Source: Takashimella koratensis
Lineage: Eukaryota; Basidiomycota; Tremellomycetes; Trichosporonales; Tetragoniomycetaceae
Length of the DNA stretch: 64,000 nt
Assembly (NCBI GenBank): GCA_003116875.1
Contig: BCKT01000001.1
Location: 979,351 to 1,043,350 of the forward strand
Direction: 5' to 3'
Below, piece after piece: positions 19,981 to 30,500 of the stretch (position 1 is its first letter; each line of letters starts with the position of its first letter). The translations under genes were made by a program, and so were the position numbers. Below the pieces are notes generated by a model, which worked only from the letters and a program-made list of their open reading frames with translations, was not told where the DNA came from and searched no databases.

Positions 19981-22867
19981 TTAGGCCTTGAGGGCGACCG
20001 GCGCGGTCTCGACGGGTGCGATGACGGCGGCTGCGGCGGTGGCTGCGGCGGCCGAGGCAAACGAGACGGGTCGCTGAGCCGGGGTGGAAGCAGGCGATTT
20101 GGCCACAGGGGTCGAGGCAGCAGTCGTAGCGGGGGCAGCAGCAGCCGGGGTGGGGGCGGCGGGCTTGGCCGACTCAGCCGGCGGGGCCGGGGACGGCGCC
20201 TTGGAGACGATGACCGTGTCCGCTTCGGTGTCCGAGTCCATAGTGACGGTCGCCGCGTCGGTGGCCTCAGCAGTCGCGGGCTTGACGACGACCGGTCGAG
20301 GAGGAGCCGGCTCGCTCAAGACCTGCGCGGCAGTCTTGCCGCCCGCCATCGACCCCCAGTTGGGCTCCCTGCGCTCGCTCGAGGGCGTGTTGGTCGCGGC
20401 CGTGCTCGAGCCGTTCCCGTTCGGAGTCACGGTGCCTGTCGCAGCCCCAAGGGCGGGACCCGCGCCGACGCCGCCGTTAGCGAGAGCCGGGAAGTCGGCG
20501 GCGCCAGGGATACGCTGAGCAGGCGCAGGCGTAGAGGCAGCGTTGGTTCCAGAGGATGAGTTGGTCCCTGCGCGGTGGTGGTTGTGGTGGCCGTTGGCGT
20601 TGGCGTGGTTCTGTCCCGCCTGGCCGTTGGCGTTAGCGTGGCCGTTCGGGGTGGTGCGCCTGTCCGGACCAGCCGAAGAAGAGCGGGAGACGTTCATCCC
20701 AGCGCCGGCGTTGCCGTTGGGGAACCGCTGAGCCGATCCATTTCGTCGTGGGCCGTTCCCGTTGGGCATCCCGTGTGCAAAGTGAGCGTGGCCGTTCGCA
20801 ACGTGTTGCTGGGACGCAAACGACCCCGCGGGGGAGTGAGAGCGCGAGGCGTGGCCTGAAGCGTGGACCCTCGCGACACCGGGCTGCGACGCCGAGCGGA
20901 CGATAGGCGGGATAGGGGAGAAGGAGACGGGTTTAGCCGGGAGAGTACTAGTGCTGACGGTCGTAGGGGTCGTCGTTGCGCTGGTCGCTGCTGCGGGCGC
21001 GGGCTCGGGGATAGTGGGGGCGGCGGCCTCAGCAGCCTTGTCAGTCTCCGCCTCGACGGGTGCGGCAGACTCGGGGATGGTCGCGGGGATAGCGTCCTCG
21101 GTCGGAACCTTGGCAAGGGGCGCAGTGGGGATACCGGCAGCGAGGGCGGCAGAGGCAGCGACCGTCTTGTTGACAAACTGCTGCTGGCGGAGCGCCGGGT
21201 CAAAGTGGCCGTTGGGCCCGCCCATCATGCGAACTTGCCGAGGACGAGTCGGCGCGGGGGGGATCACACCGCGGATCACGTCAGGGTGTCGACCTGGGAG
21301 ATGTCAGCCAAACTCTCAAATGACAAGATCGCTTGATGGCCCTGCCGATCCGTTCCATTAAGGTTTAGTACCAAACTCACAATCGTTACCCTCGGCATCG
21401 AGGTGGGGGAACTTGCAGAACTCGCCGTTTCGGCACTTGCCCTCACGGAAGAAAGCGCAGGGCGGCGGGACACCGTCCTTCCACGTGCCGAGGTGGCTCG
21501 TCGACGGTCGGCCCGTGGGACCCCAGGGCTTGGCACCCGAGGGGCCCGAGAACGACGGCTTCTTGGCGTGCCCACTGGGTCCGCCGCCGACATTGGGGCC
21601 GGCAGGGTTGAAGGGCTTGCCAGCAAACTGACCAAAGCTCTGTCGGCGGGGCGCAAAGCCGTTGGCGACGCCAAACGGACCGGGAAGTGTTGGTGGCGAG
21701 GTAGCGAAGAAGTCGGATGGAAGGTGGGCCGACGGAGAGGCCATGAGCTGAGGCGACATCGGGGAGAGGCCGAATTGACCCGGAACGGTAGGTGGGGAGG
21801 AGAGGTAGTTGTCGCCCGAGGGAGCGGGGATGGGCTGGCCACCGGGGATAAAGGCAGGGGTGAGCGCAGAAGGGACGTGGCCGTTGATAGGAACGGGGAC
21901 AGGACCAGGAGCGCTACCGTTGACGGCGTCTGACGACTCGCCGACCTGTTGACCCTCGGGAACAGAGAACTCGGGAGGATAAAAGGGCGCTCCGCCGTTC
22001 TGGTATGGCACAAAGCCCTCGGGACCGGGGGCGAATTGTGAGTAGAAAGCCGGGACGCCAGCGGCACCGACACCAGGGCCACCTGGTGCGGCCGCTGTTG
22101 GGCGAGTAGGGTGGTAGAAGACGCAAGCGGCACCGTATTTGCAGTTGGGGAAGTTGCGGCAAGGGATGGTTTTGGCAACATCGGCGGGCGGGAGGTTGGA
22201 TGGCGAGGGAGCACCGTTAGCGGCGATACCGGGGGCGCCGGGTTGACCTGGGATGCCGTTGGGTCCCGGGCCCCCGAGCGGGGAAGAGCCATCAGGACGC
22301 ATCCCGAACATGGGTCGCTGTTGGCCCTGGGCGTCGGGGTAGAATCCTGGTTGCGGGTAGAAGTGTGGTGGAACTCCCATGCCGGCACCGAGGAAAGGAG
22401 GGGGAGGCATCCCGTAGATTGGTTGCGGGTAGAGGACAGAGAGCATGATGGGATCGTTGGTGAGTCCCGGAGGAGGGACGATAGCGCCTGCGTTCAACAA
22501 CTCGCGAACAATGTCAACGTGGCCATTCTGGATGGCGAGGACGATAGGGGTGCAGCCAGTAGTGATGTCTGCGACAAGGTCAGCTTGAGTACGAGCGAGG
22601 AGCAAGGGGAAGATTTGCCAAGGGGGAAAAGCAGAGGAGAAGGGAAGGTTTGGAAGGAGGAGAACAAAGTTAGACCGCAAACTCACCAATCGTCTCGAGA
22701 GCCTCTCCGCGGGACAAGGCAGCACGGAGGTCGTCGACGTTACCCTCGGCGCAAGCACGATGCAGTTCTGGCTGCTGCGGGGCGGTCATGGGGACGCCGT
22801 TCTCAATGGGCGCAGCGTGCTCAGCGGCAGAGTGGTCGGCGACAACCGGGTGGGAGACGTCGGACAT
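19981..22867 (-). CDS. Ankyrin-repeat and CCCH zinc-finger RNA-binding protein
   Basis: Three exons (22867-22687, 22568-21381, 21293-19981) join in frame to about 893 aa. An N-terminal ankyrin pair comes first (ELHRACAEGNVDDLRAALSRG, then the segment from D-I-T-T-G-C-T-P to the L-L-N-A-G-A repeat end). Two CCCH fingers follow. The first, C-x5-C-x5-C-x3-H (IPCRNFPNCKYGAACVFYHP), lies near residue 195. The second, C-x7-C-x5-C-x3-H (PPCAFFREGKCRNGEFCKFPHL), lies near residue 440. Between and after them the chain is Pro/Gly/Ala-rich and disordered, with an Ala-rich C-terminus. CCCH proteins of this type bind mRNA and act in stability or translation, with the ankyrins as protein contacts. The start at 22867 and all junctions conserve frame. 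No symbol is assigned because basidiomycete orthologues are named inconsistently. Confidence 0.85.
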
Positions 22868-24117
22868 GGTGGATTGAGACGAGGATATATCACAATGCGG
22901 ACCTCTGACACGAGCGGTTCGCAGGTTGGCAGAGCGACGAGAAGGAGCAGAGCAGCAGCGGTAGCGCTGACAGATGGGAGAGAGGATGAGGATGAGAGGG
23001 AAGTCGTTAAGATTTATAAAAGGTGAAGGGGTAGTCGGACGCAGGGGTTAAAGTGCGAAGAGATTTTTTCAGAGTTTCGACGAGCGAGACCGGTGCGAAT
23101 GAACAAGTGAAGCGAGCCGGAAAAACGAAGTGCGAGCAGACGGAGACGGGATGCTAGATGCGAGGGAGAGCAAGGATGCAGGGGGAAAGGGCGCTGGAGA
23201 GAGAGGCCTAGAGGAGGTTGATGCAGGTTGATGCAGGTCGTGGGGTCGTTTGTTGTTCTTGATGCTCGATGCTCCTTTCCCTTTTGGCTGGTATAAATTT
23301 TGGCCGATTTCGACTTTTTTTTTTTTTTTTTTTTCTTTCTTTTTTCTCTTTCGTGGGGACGGACGGAGGGTTGATGGCCAGGGCGGAAGAGGGTGACTAC
23401 GCTGTGGCAGGGTATGGGTCGGAAGGGTGTGTGGATGGGATGAAGAGGCAGGATGGGATCGTGCTCAGGTCTGTCGTCAATGAAGAGAGAGACAGAGTGC
23501 GATGGGGTCAAGGTTGGGGTGAGAATGAGAGAAGAAAAGAGCGAGGATGAAAAGAGGTAGCGGTGGAGGGAGGGAAGGAGGAGGTAAATGAAAAGAGCAA
23601 CGACGCCAAAGGGACGGAGCTCAACGGACCAGGACAAGGATGCCGCACGGCTAGGGCTAAGGGAAAAAAAGAAAGTACCGTAAGGTTTGTAGTATACGGT
23701 ACGTGCATACAAGAGTAGGTCTAGATGCATTCATACATGTACGCTCGCATGGGAGCCGCGTACATCAGCACTGTCTAACATAGAGGCAGAGGGGCCAGAG
23801 TTACAGTACCCAGCCCTCGCTCGCCCTTTTTTCGCCTCCTGGCTGAGAGACTGTTTTTTCGCCGTGGAAACAGACGGAATTTTGCAAATCAGGACAATGC
23901 AAAGCCAGCAAAATAATTCCGCGTGCCGTGCTGCCCCGCATGCTCATGCTTACCCGGATGTACACTCGTCGTACTTCCACCACCGTACCCATAGATCTCT
24001 TCTCTCTTCATTACCCCTCGTCCTTGTCCACGCCCCCCCTTTACCCCGGTCGGCTTTCGGCAACCTGCATCTTGGAGTTGCATCTTGCATGTCCAGCATC
24101 CCTCCGCACAGCCCACT
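22868..24117. promoter_or_regulatory. Divergent intergenic region CCCH gene / PCD gene
   Basis: A 1.25-kb region with no supported gene. It contains a 20-nt T run at about 23315-23334 and TC-rich minus-strand DNA (23000-23700) that is probably the long leader of the CCCH gene. The frame at 23014-23730 (-) is low complexity with a poly-Lys stretch from the T run and is not considered coding. Confidence 0.45.
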
Positions 24118-25027
24118 ATGAGCTCGACACAGATCCTCCACAGTAGATTCACTCCATTTGCCTGCGCCGTCGCATCCTCATCCCGGCACAGGCTCGCACT
24201 CTCCCGCCCTCTCGCCAACTTGCGCCAGTCTCCTCGCTTTCAGGCCACTCCCGCCTCCTCTCTGCCCTTCACTCACCAGCGCGCCTTCACCACACCTTCT
24301 TCAGCCTCTTCCTCATCTTCCACTCCTCCCCAACCCAGCCCATCCCCTCCTCGCCGACCATCGCCTTACCGTATCCCCCACCTATCCACTTTCCTCTCCC
24401 GATTTGCCCCTCTCCACGTCGTAGGCTGGCGTCTCGACGACCTTCCACCTGCGCCAACAATCGAGCCCACCAATGAGCCCAACGAAACGCTCAGAGAGAC
24501 AGTGGCCTCGACAACTTTGAGTAAGCCTGTGGAAGTGAATGGTGCGGATTTACAGGGAAGAAGGATGGTCCGGCAGTGGGCGTTTGAACCGGACAAGGAA
24601 GGTTGGACGCAACTTGTCGCTCTTTTCGATGGCATTAGTAAAATCGTGCACGAAGAAGATGTGAGTTGGTCTTGCCTTGGACTCGGATCTTCGTCTTTTG
24701 TCTCTCTGGTTGAACGGTCCGTTTTGTGCTCATTGAACCCAGCATCACCCGACCATCCTCGTCGCTCCATCCTCCGATGTCCCAAGTACCACCTCAGTCC
24801 TCACCCAACCAGGCGTGACTTCCGATCCAACGCAACCATTCTCTTCCTCCCCGGGTCCCAGCTACATCCTCCATCTCTCTACATATACACATACACCACT
24901 CCCACCGCTCGCTTACACCGATACCAGCGGCCGCCGGATTGAGTTGGTCGGCAAGCCCAAGGGAGGAGTCACGGGCAAAGACCTGAAACTTGCGGAGAGG
25001 ATCGAAGAGCTGTGTCGGACATTGTGA
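24118..25027 (+). CDS. Pterin-4a-carbinolamine dehydratase-like protein, probably mitochondrial
   Basis: Two exons, 24118-24660 and 24743-25027, give 275 aa. The N-terminal 75 residues are rich in S, R, A, T, P with almost no acid, as expected of a mitochondrial presequence. The dehydratase core begins at GWRL and runs through RQWAFEPDKEGWTQLVALF to EEDHHPTI, carrying the H-H-P active-site motif; the exon junction falls just before H-H-P. The next family block, L-S-T-[HY]...G-[LV]-[ST]-x-x-D-[LI]-x-L-A-x-x-I-E, is present as YILHLSTYTH and GVTGKDLKLAERIEEL. An insertion of about 40 polar residues separates HHP from this block, unlike bacterial and animal PCD. The family dehydrates 4a-hydroxy-tetrahydropterins. 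The role in a fungus without an obvious biopterin pathway is unclear, so a moonlighting role is possible. Confidence 0.8.
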
Positions 25028-25200
25028 CAAGAGTCCAAAATGGTCAATGAGCATCAAACAACTGTAGCGAATAGGTATTGCATAGTGTTGGAGACGAAGG
25101 ACATTGATACAGCATGAACAGGAGTCGCGCGAGAGAGTATGCCAAATAAGGAGGTTGCGATATCGTGAAAAGGATCGTCTAAGAAATGATGGCGAAAGGA

Positions 25201-26202
25201 TTACACGGCGTACTAGAGGCTCTTGTCAGCGATATTTCATACAAGGTGGGACTGAAATCTCACCTTGGACGTATACTCTGAGGCCTTCTTCTCAAAGGCC
25301 TTGCGGTCTGAACGGTACAAGTCCGCCTGATCCATGTTAGCTAGGTAACGCACACGTCAGAACCATGACAGCTGTACGTCAAACGTACGATAGAGGTAAC
25401 GAGCGGATCGTCTGGGTTGGGAGTCTCGAGCAGGTCGTAGAGGGATAATAAAACTGGGCGATGCGAGTAAGCGAGTGTGACTTGATATCTCGTAGCGGCA
25501 AGGACTGAAGGGGATATTGAAAATAACTACTCACTCATGCTCATCTTGGTCGATGGTTTCCACGAATCCGATTTGAGCAGCGCCATACAGATGCTGAATT
25601 AATTAGCAGGGTTAGAATCATTATCATTAGACCTCCAGACTCACTTGCCATCGCTGTCGACGTTAGGGTGGTAGACTTTCGTCTTGAATGTGACCTGTGA
25701 TAGGTTTCATTAGCGACCTGTCACGATGTGTATTGATGCAATGACGGTTTCGACTGGTCGCCAGGGTGCAAATGGGGCACGGAGGCTATCAAGTATATTA
25801 GGATGAAGACTCACTGTTGGTGGTTTGAACGGAAACTCGGTCGCAAAGTTTACTTGCAAAACAAACTTGCCGCGAGCGTATGGTGTCATTGGCTAGAGCA
25901 GGGTTAGTATTAGCTCAGAGCAGGATCAATACGTTTGGCGAGTAGAGATGGGAATCGGGGAGTACATCATTAAGATAGTGTTCGCAGCACACTCACAGGC
26001 CCAGAAATCGTGACGGTCCATAGCAGCATATTGCCCTCGTCCGGAACGACGGTGATATTGGCCAATGGCTCGCTGGACAGCTCGCCAAGCTCCTGCGCTC
26101 GGTTGTCAGTACGCATACAGTTATGTGATTAGTTTTGAGAAGGAAAGGGGGATATGAGCGCTTACAAACCTTTTGGATCCTCCTCACTGCTGTGGAAGAC
26201 AT
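25201..26202 (-). CDS. Ubiquitin-conjugating enzyme E2 (Ubc4/5-like class I)
   Basis: Eight short exons on the minus strand give about 151 aa, a bare UBC domain with no extension. It starts MSSTAVRRIQKELGEL. The core reads MTPYARGKFVLQVNF and EFPFKPPTVTFKTKVYHPNV. The H-P-N motif is followed by the catalytic Cys (DGNICMALL, about residue 88). The end is SEYTSKYAV, as in yeast Ubc4/5 (KKYAV). The segment after the Cys reads KSDSWKPSTKMSM instead of the Ubc4/5-type DQWSPALTLSK, recalling UBE2L3. The last coding exon encodes only Tyr-Ala-Val and stop (25201-25212). Intron 1 has a GTTTGT donor, which is unusual; the frame and family alignment support it. It transfers ubiquitin from E1 to an E3-bound target. 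Confidence 0.9.
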
Positions 26203-27578
26203 TCCGGAGCTGTTGGTGAGGGTGGGTAAGATGCAGTGAACAAAAGAATCAATCATGGTGACGGCATCAAGCGATATCGTAGTTGGTCAGGGGTTTGCTA
26301 CCTTGCACGACCGGAGAGAAGGGTTGTGGTGTGGAGCAATTCTTGTCCGCGCAGCCAAGTGCAGCCTCTGTTGACTGCGAGCGGGTACTGGGGGGCATTG
26401 CTGCATCCATCCAAGCATCGGCACTGCTCAGGACTCTCCCCGTCTAATACACAATGCCAAGCCGCGCAGTCAAGGATAGTGTAATGTTGTCCCTTTGTCT
26501 CTCTGCATACCACGAATTACAATTCGTATCTTAGACTGCACCTCGTAACTGCTTGCTTGGGCGATTTCCGTGAATAGGGGGATAATCTGCCCGTCATCGC
26601 AGGCAGATCTCTTGCCCACCCTCCCAGGGCTGCCGATCCCCGTCCCAAGAATTCGACCAAGTGGCGTCAGCTAAGCGAGGGAGGGACCAGGCGCCCGACT
26701 CAAGGCATGAGTCTCTGAGCTGAGCCTGCGTCGGCACCCCAGAGTAGACGCCAGAGCCCAGCGTACGGCGTGATCGTTGAGCAGAGGCAGTCTTCATTCA
26801 GGTGGGGGAGGGACGGGGTGGTGGTTTATTTTGGAGCACTCGTCATTTACCTCAGGGTTCAGAACTACACCAGCGTACTACGTTTACATCTCTCCGTCTC
26901 TCTCTCCGCGCCTGGGTCCAGCATGAATGCAATAGTGCGTGCCGGCAAGCTCCCTGCAGAGGTCTAGGACCTGAGCATCGTCGTTGCCGCGGAGGTCCGA
27001 GAAGCGAGGAGAGAGCCCAAGCGACAAGGTTTGGTTGGGTCCACCGAGAGGTGGGGGGTTAGGTTGGGTCGTCTCGTCGGTGGTTGATTCGGGCGCCGCG
27101 GGAATTTACATACAGTTGGTCCACAGGGGCAGGAGGCTGAAGCCACCCACCTCAGAGCATTGAACACCTGCTCACTACCTCCGGCGTAACCCTCAAACTC
27201 ATCCATCCCATCGACCTCATCTCTCATCTCTCCATCGCCAAATCGTCATCCACACAACTCTTCAACCCACTTTCTCACCTAAATCTGTGTATAATCCGAC
27301 TCGTCGACCGTGGATATCTCAGCCAAACCTTGGTCGCGCGGCATCGCACATCCCCGACGACCCGATCTCACCATCTCATCCCCAATATCGTGTGCATACA
27401 ATCGCACGCGCCAATCCTCACTCTCATCTGACCCGCTCACCCCATCGACACCACGTTGTACACTCCCTCCGCCCTACCGATCTCCGTGGGGGGGCGAGGA
27501 ACTGCTGTGTCTACTACCACCCGCGATTAATCAAACAGCAAGCACAGCACCGACGGCGTCGTCTGCTCAATCTACACG
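26203..27578. promoter_or_regulatory. Divergent intergenic region E2 / ankyrin gene
   Basis: About 1.4 kb with no supported gene. The right part (27150-27570) is C- and T-rich on the + strand, consistent with the leader of the long ankyrin gene. Overlapping short frames are treated as chance. Confidence 0.45.
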
Positions 27579-30500
27579 ATGCCGGGCCTGGGCCTCGGCG
27601 AGGCCACAGGGTCGACCTCGTTAACGAGCCGACTCTCTGCCTTGACCATGTCGAATCATAACAGAGATTACAGCGGAACGAGTATCGACCGCTCACCGTC
27701 TCTATCAACGCTGAACGTCGCTGGCCCTAGCTCGGGAGGGTTGAGTGCAGGTACCGGTACAGGACCAGGAGCAGGAGCTGGGGCCGCAGCCAAGCTCGAT
27801 GCGTTACGGAATCGGATGAACTCGATCACCAAGTCGACCGACGTCGAAGCAAAGTACGATGTAGTGATGGACTGTGAGTAGGATCGGGCTGTAGTGATGT
27901 TGTCTGAGTGGGCTGGGATCAAAGGTGGACTCCGGGACCCTCCGGAAGACAAGGGCCGGTAGCCGGTGGTTGTGATGGAGCAAAGGGAGCGAGGACGGGG
28001 TGCATCGCTGCAATCAAGGATCCATCCGCGAGCAACGGGCTAGAAGGGATGGAGGTAGAGAGGGAGAGAGGCAGAGCGGAGCACGAGGCGGAGTGCAGAG
28101 CAAAGAGCAAGGAAAGAACTGGCGTCTCCTTTGATCGTGTGAGACGTCGACAGCTCGCCGCTGCCCATCCATCACTTGCATCGTGGTCGCCTCGAGCTCA
28201 AGTACATCACCTACCAATCCACACCAGCCACCATCGCCGATCCACAGACATCCCCCGTTCCCAATCCCCCATTGTCCCCTGCCTCACCCTTGCCACCACC
28301 ACCCACTCCTCACATCAGCTGCCTGTGTATAAAGCCTTGCCGAGACGCAGTGGCCAACTATCCCAACACCAGCAGCAGCTTGACTCCCCCATCTCATTAC
28401 ATTCATCCTTGGACCTCACCTTGCTCTGTTCTTTCTCAAGCCCTCTCGTCTTGCCGATTGCCTTCTGCTTGTCTTTGTCATCACCCATCGCGAATGTCGC
28501 TGACATGCTTGTCGTACCCTTCGCCCACGATCCACCCATCTCACCTCGCTCCTACTCCCCTCCTTCCCCACCCTCCTCTCAATCCGCATCACCATCCTCT
28601 TCCCTCACTTTCCCTGTCCCCCACCCTTCCCCTCTCCTCGCCCTCTTCAACGTCCTCCTCCACCCGCTCCCTTCTACGCCTCCACACACACCAACGACCC
28701 CCTCCGGCGCTCCAGTCCCCAACCTCGAACTCCACAGCGCCGCGGCGAGCGGAAACGTCGGGCTCGTGCACTACGCCCTCACACATGGCCAGCCAGTCAA
28801 CTCGCTCCTCCATGGCTGCTTGCCGCTGCACGCCGCGTGCTCGGGAGGGAGCGTCAGTGTCGTCCGGATGTTGATCGAGAGGGGAGCGGATGTGAATGCC
28901 CCAAGGCTGCCGAGGCGGTATAGCGATGGGAAACGGTCAGGAGTGCCATCTGTCGGGACGGTTGGTGAGTACAAGTGTCGGCTTGTTCACTTGCACATAG
29001 ACGAAAGCTAACATGCGATACTCAGGCTCAACACCTCTTCACTTTGCCGCGGCCAATGGTCATGCAGCGATCGTCCAAATCCTTCTCGCAGGTGGCGCCG
29101 TCCCCGATAAACCAGATAAGAACGGTATGACTCCCGAGGATCTTGCCGAGATGAGTGGGCATAGCGATGTGATCCGTACCATCCGGGTATGGGAACACCT
29201 GAACCGCACCGACGCGCAGGTCTCCCCTTCCAACTCGGCGACGACGACCGAGGACGGGAGCGTTGGCCAGCCGGGCCCGTCGCGACATTCGATCACTTCC
29301 TCGGCGGCAGCTGCGGGCGCAGGGGTGGGGCGGTCGGGGTCGATGAGGTCGACGTTGAGTGTAGGGAGAAGCAAGGGGAAAGAGAGGGCGGAGAGCTTCA
29401 ACAGCGTCGCGTCGGATGTCGTCGCGCTCAAGGGGCAGCTGGAGCAGACACTGGGGCTCGGCGGGTCGAGAGGAACCTCGAATGCTGCTACGCCAGGAAG
29501 TGGAAGTGGAAGTCGCGCGGGATCAGGCTCAGCGACACCGTCGAATCTCGGTATAGCGGGTCTGTTTGGGGAAGGGAAGTCTACAGCCGACTTGCCGTCA
29601 CCGTTCCAGGCCTCGGGGCCCAACTCGCCCCGCGACTCGACGATAGAAGGGGAGAGTTTATCGCGCGTGACCACCGGTGCTTCAGCGAGCAGTAGTCGAG
29701 CAGGTAGTCTCAACGAGTCACTCCACGCCGTTCCTTCCCCACCTCTCAATTCTCACCCACATATGAAATCGTCACGACGTCCGTCGCTACCTTCGATCTT
29801 GGAGAAAGCAGTCCACCCAGGTGCAGCTTTCCGAGCAGCCATGCGCCGAGGAGACCGGGATAGAGACCGAGATCGAGGAACAGTCTCCGCCGAAACCTCG
29901 CCGAAACATGGAACTAGCTTGTTTCGAGGTCGGAATCACCATCGAGCAGCTCACGGGCATCCCGAATCTCCTCCAACTTCTGCTACCACAGGATCTACCT
30001 CCAATCACACTGCGACGAAGAAGTATTCAAAGCAGTCGTTATTACACTTGTTCAAGAGGAGCGGATCACCACCGTCTCGAAGTCCTAGTCCACCGACGAA
30101 ATCAGAGACGGCGGGTCGGATCATTGGCGCCGACGAGCTGGACGAAGGGATCGAGAGGTTGAGGAGAGCGAGTATCGATCTTGATTTAAGAGAACGAGGG
30201 GAGCGGGCCATGTCGATGAGTTCGGCGTCGACGAATTCCCACGGTATGATACCTGGCGGCGCGGGGAACGGCGCAGGAGGGCTGCTAGATGTCGTCGACT
30301 TATCAGATGATGGAGAAGGCCGGGTATCATCGGTCTCTGCGCCTCCCACACGAACGCGATTCTTCGAGGACATGTCGGTTGGCCCGGCTCCTCCAGCTAC
30401 TGCGGGTAACGTGGAAGGGTCATTGCAGCAGCAGCAGCAACAACAACAACAGCTACAGCCTGTCGGCGCAGGTGGGGATCGTCCGATCGCTCGGCCCAGG

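Noticed and set aside
20084..22388. Long + and - frames overlapping the CCCH gene
   Set aside because: Shadows of GC-rich, Ala/Pro-rich coding sequence.
23014..23730. 238-codon minus-strand ORF with poly-Lys
   Set aside because: Created by the 20-nt T run and TC-rich leader DNA.
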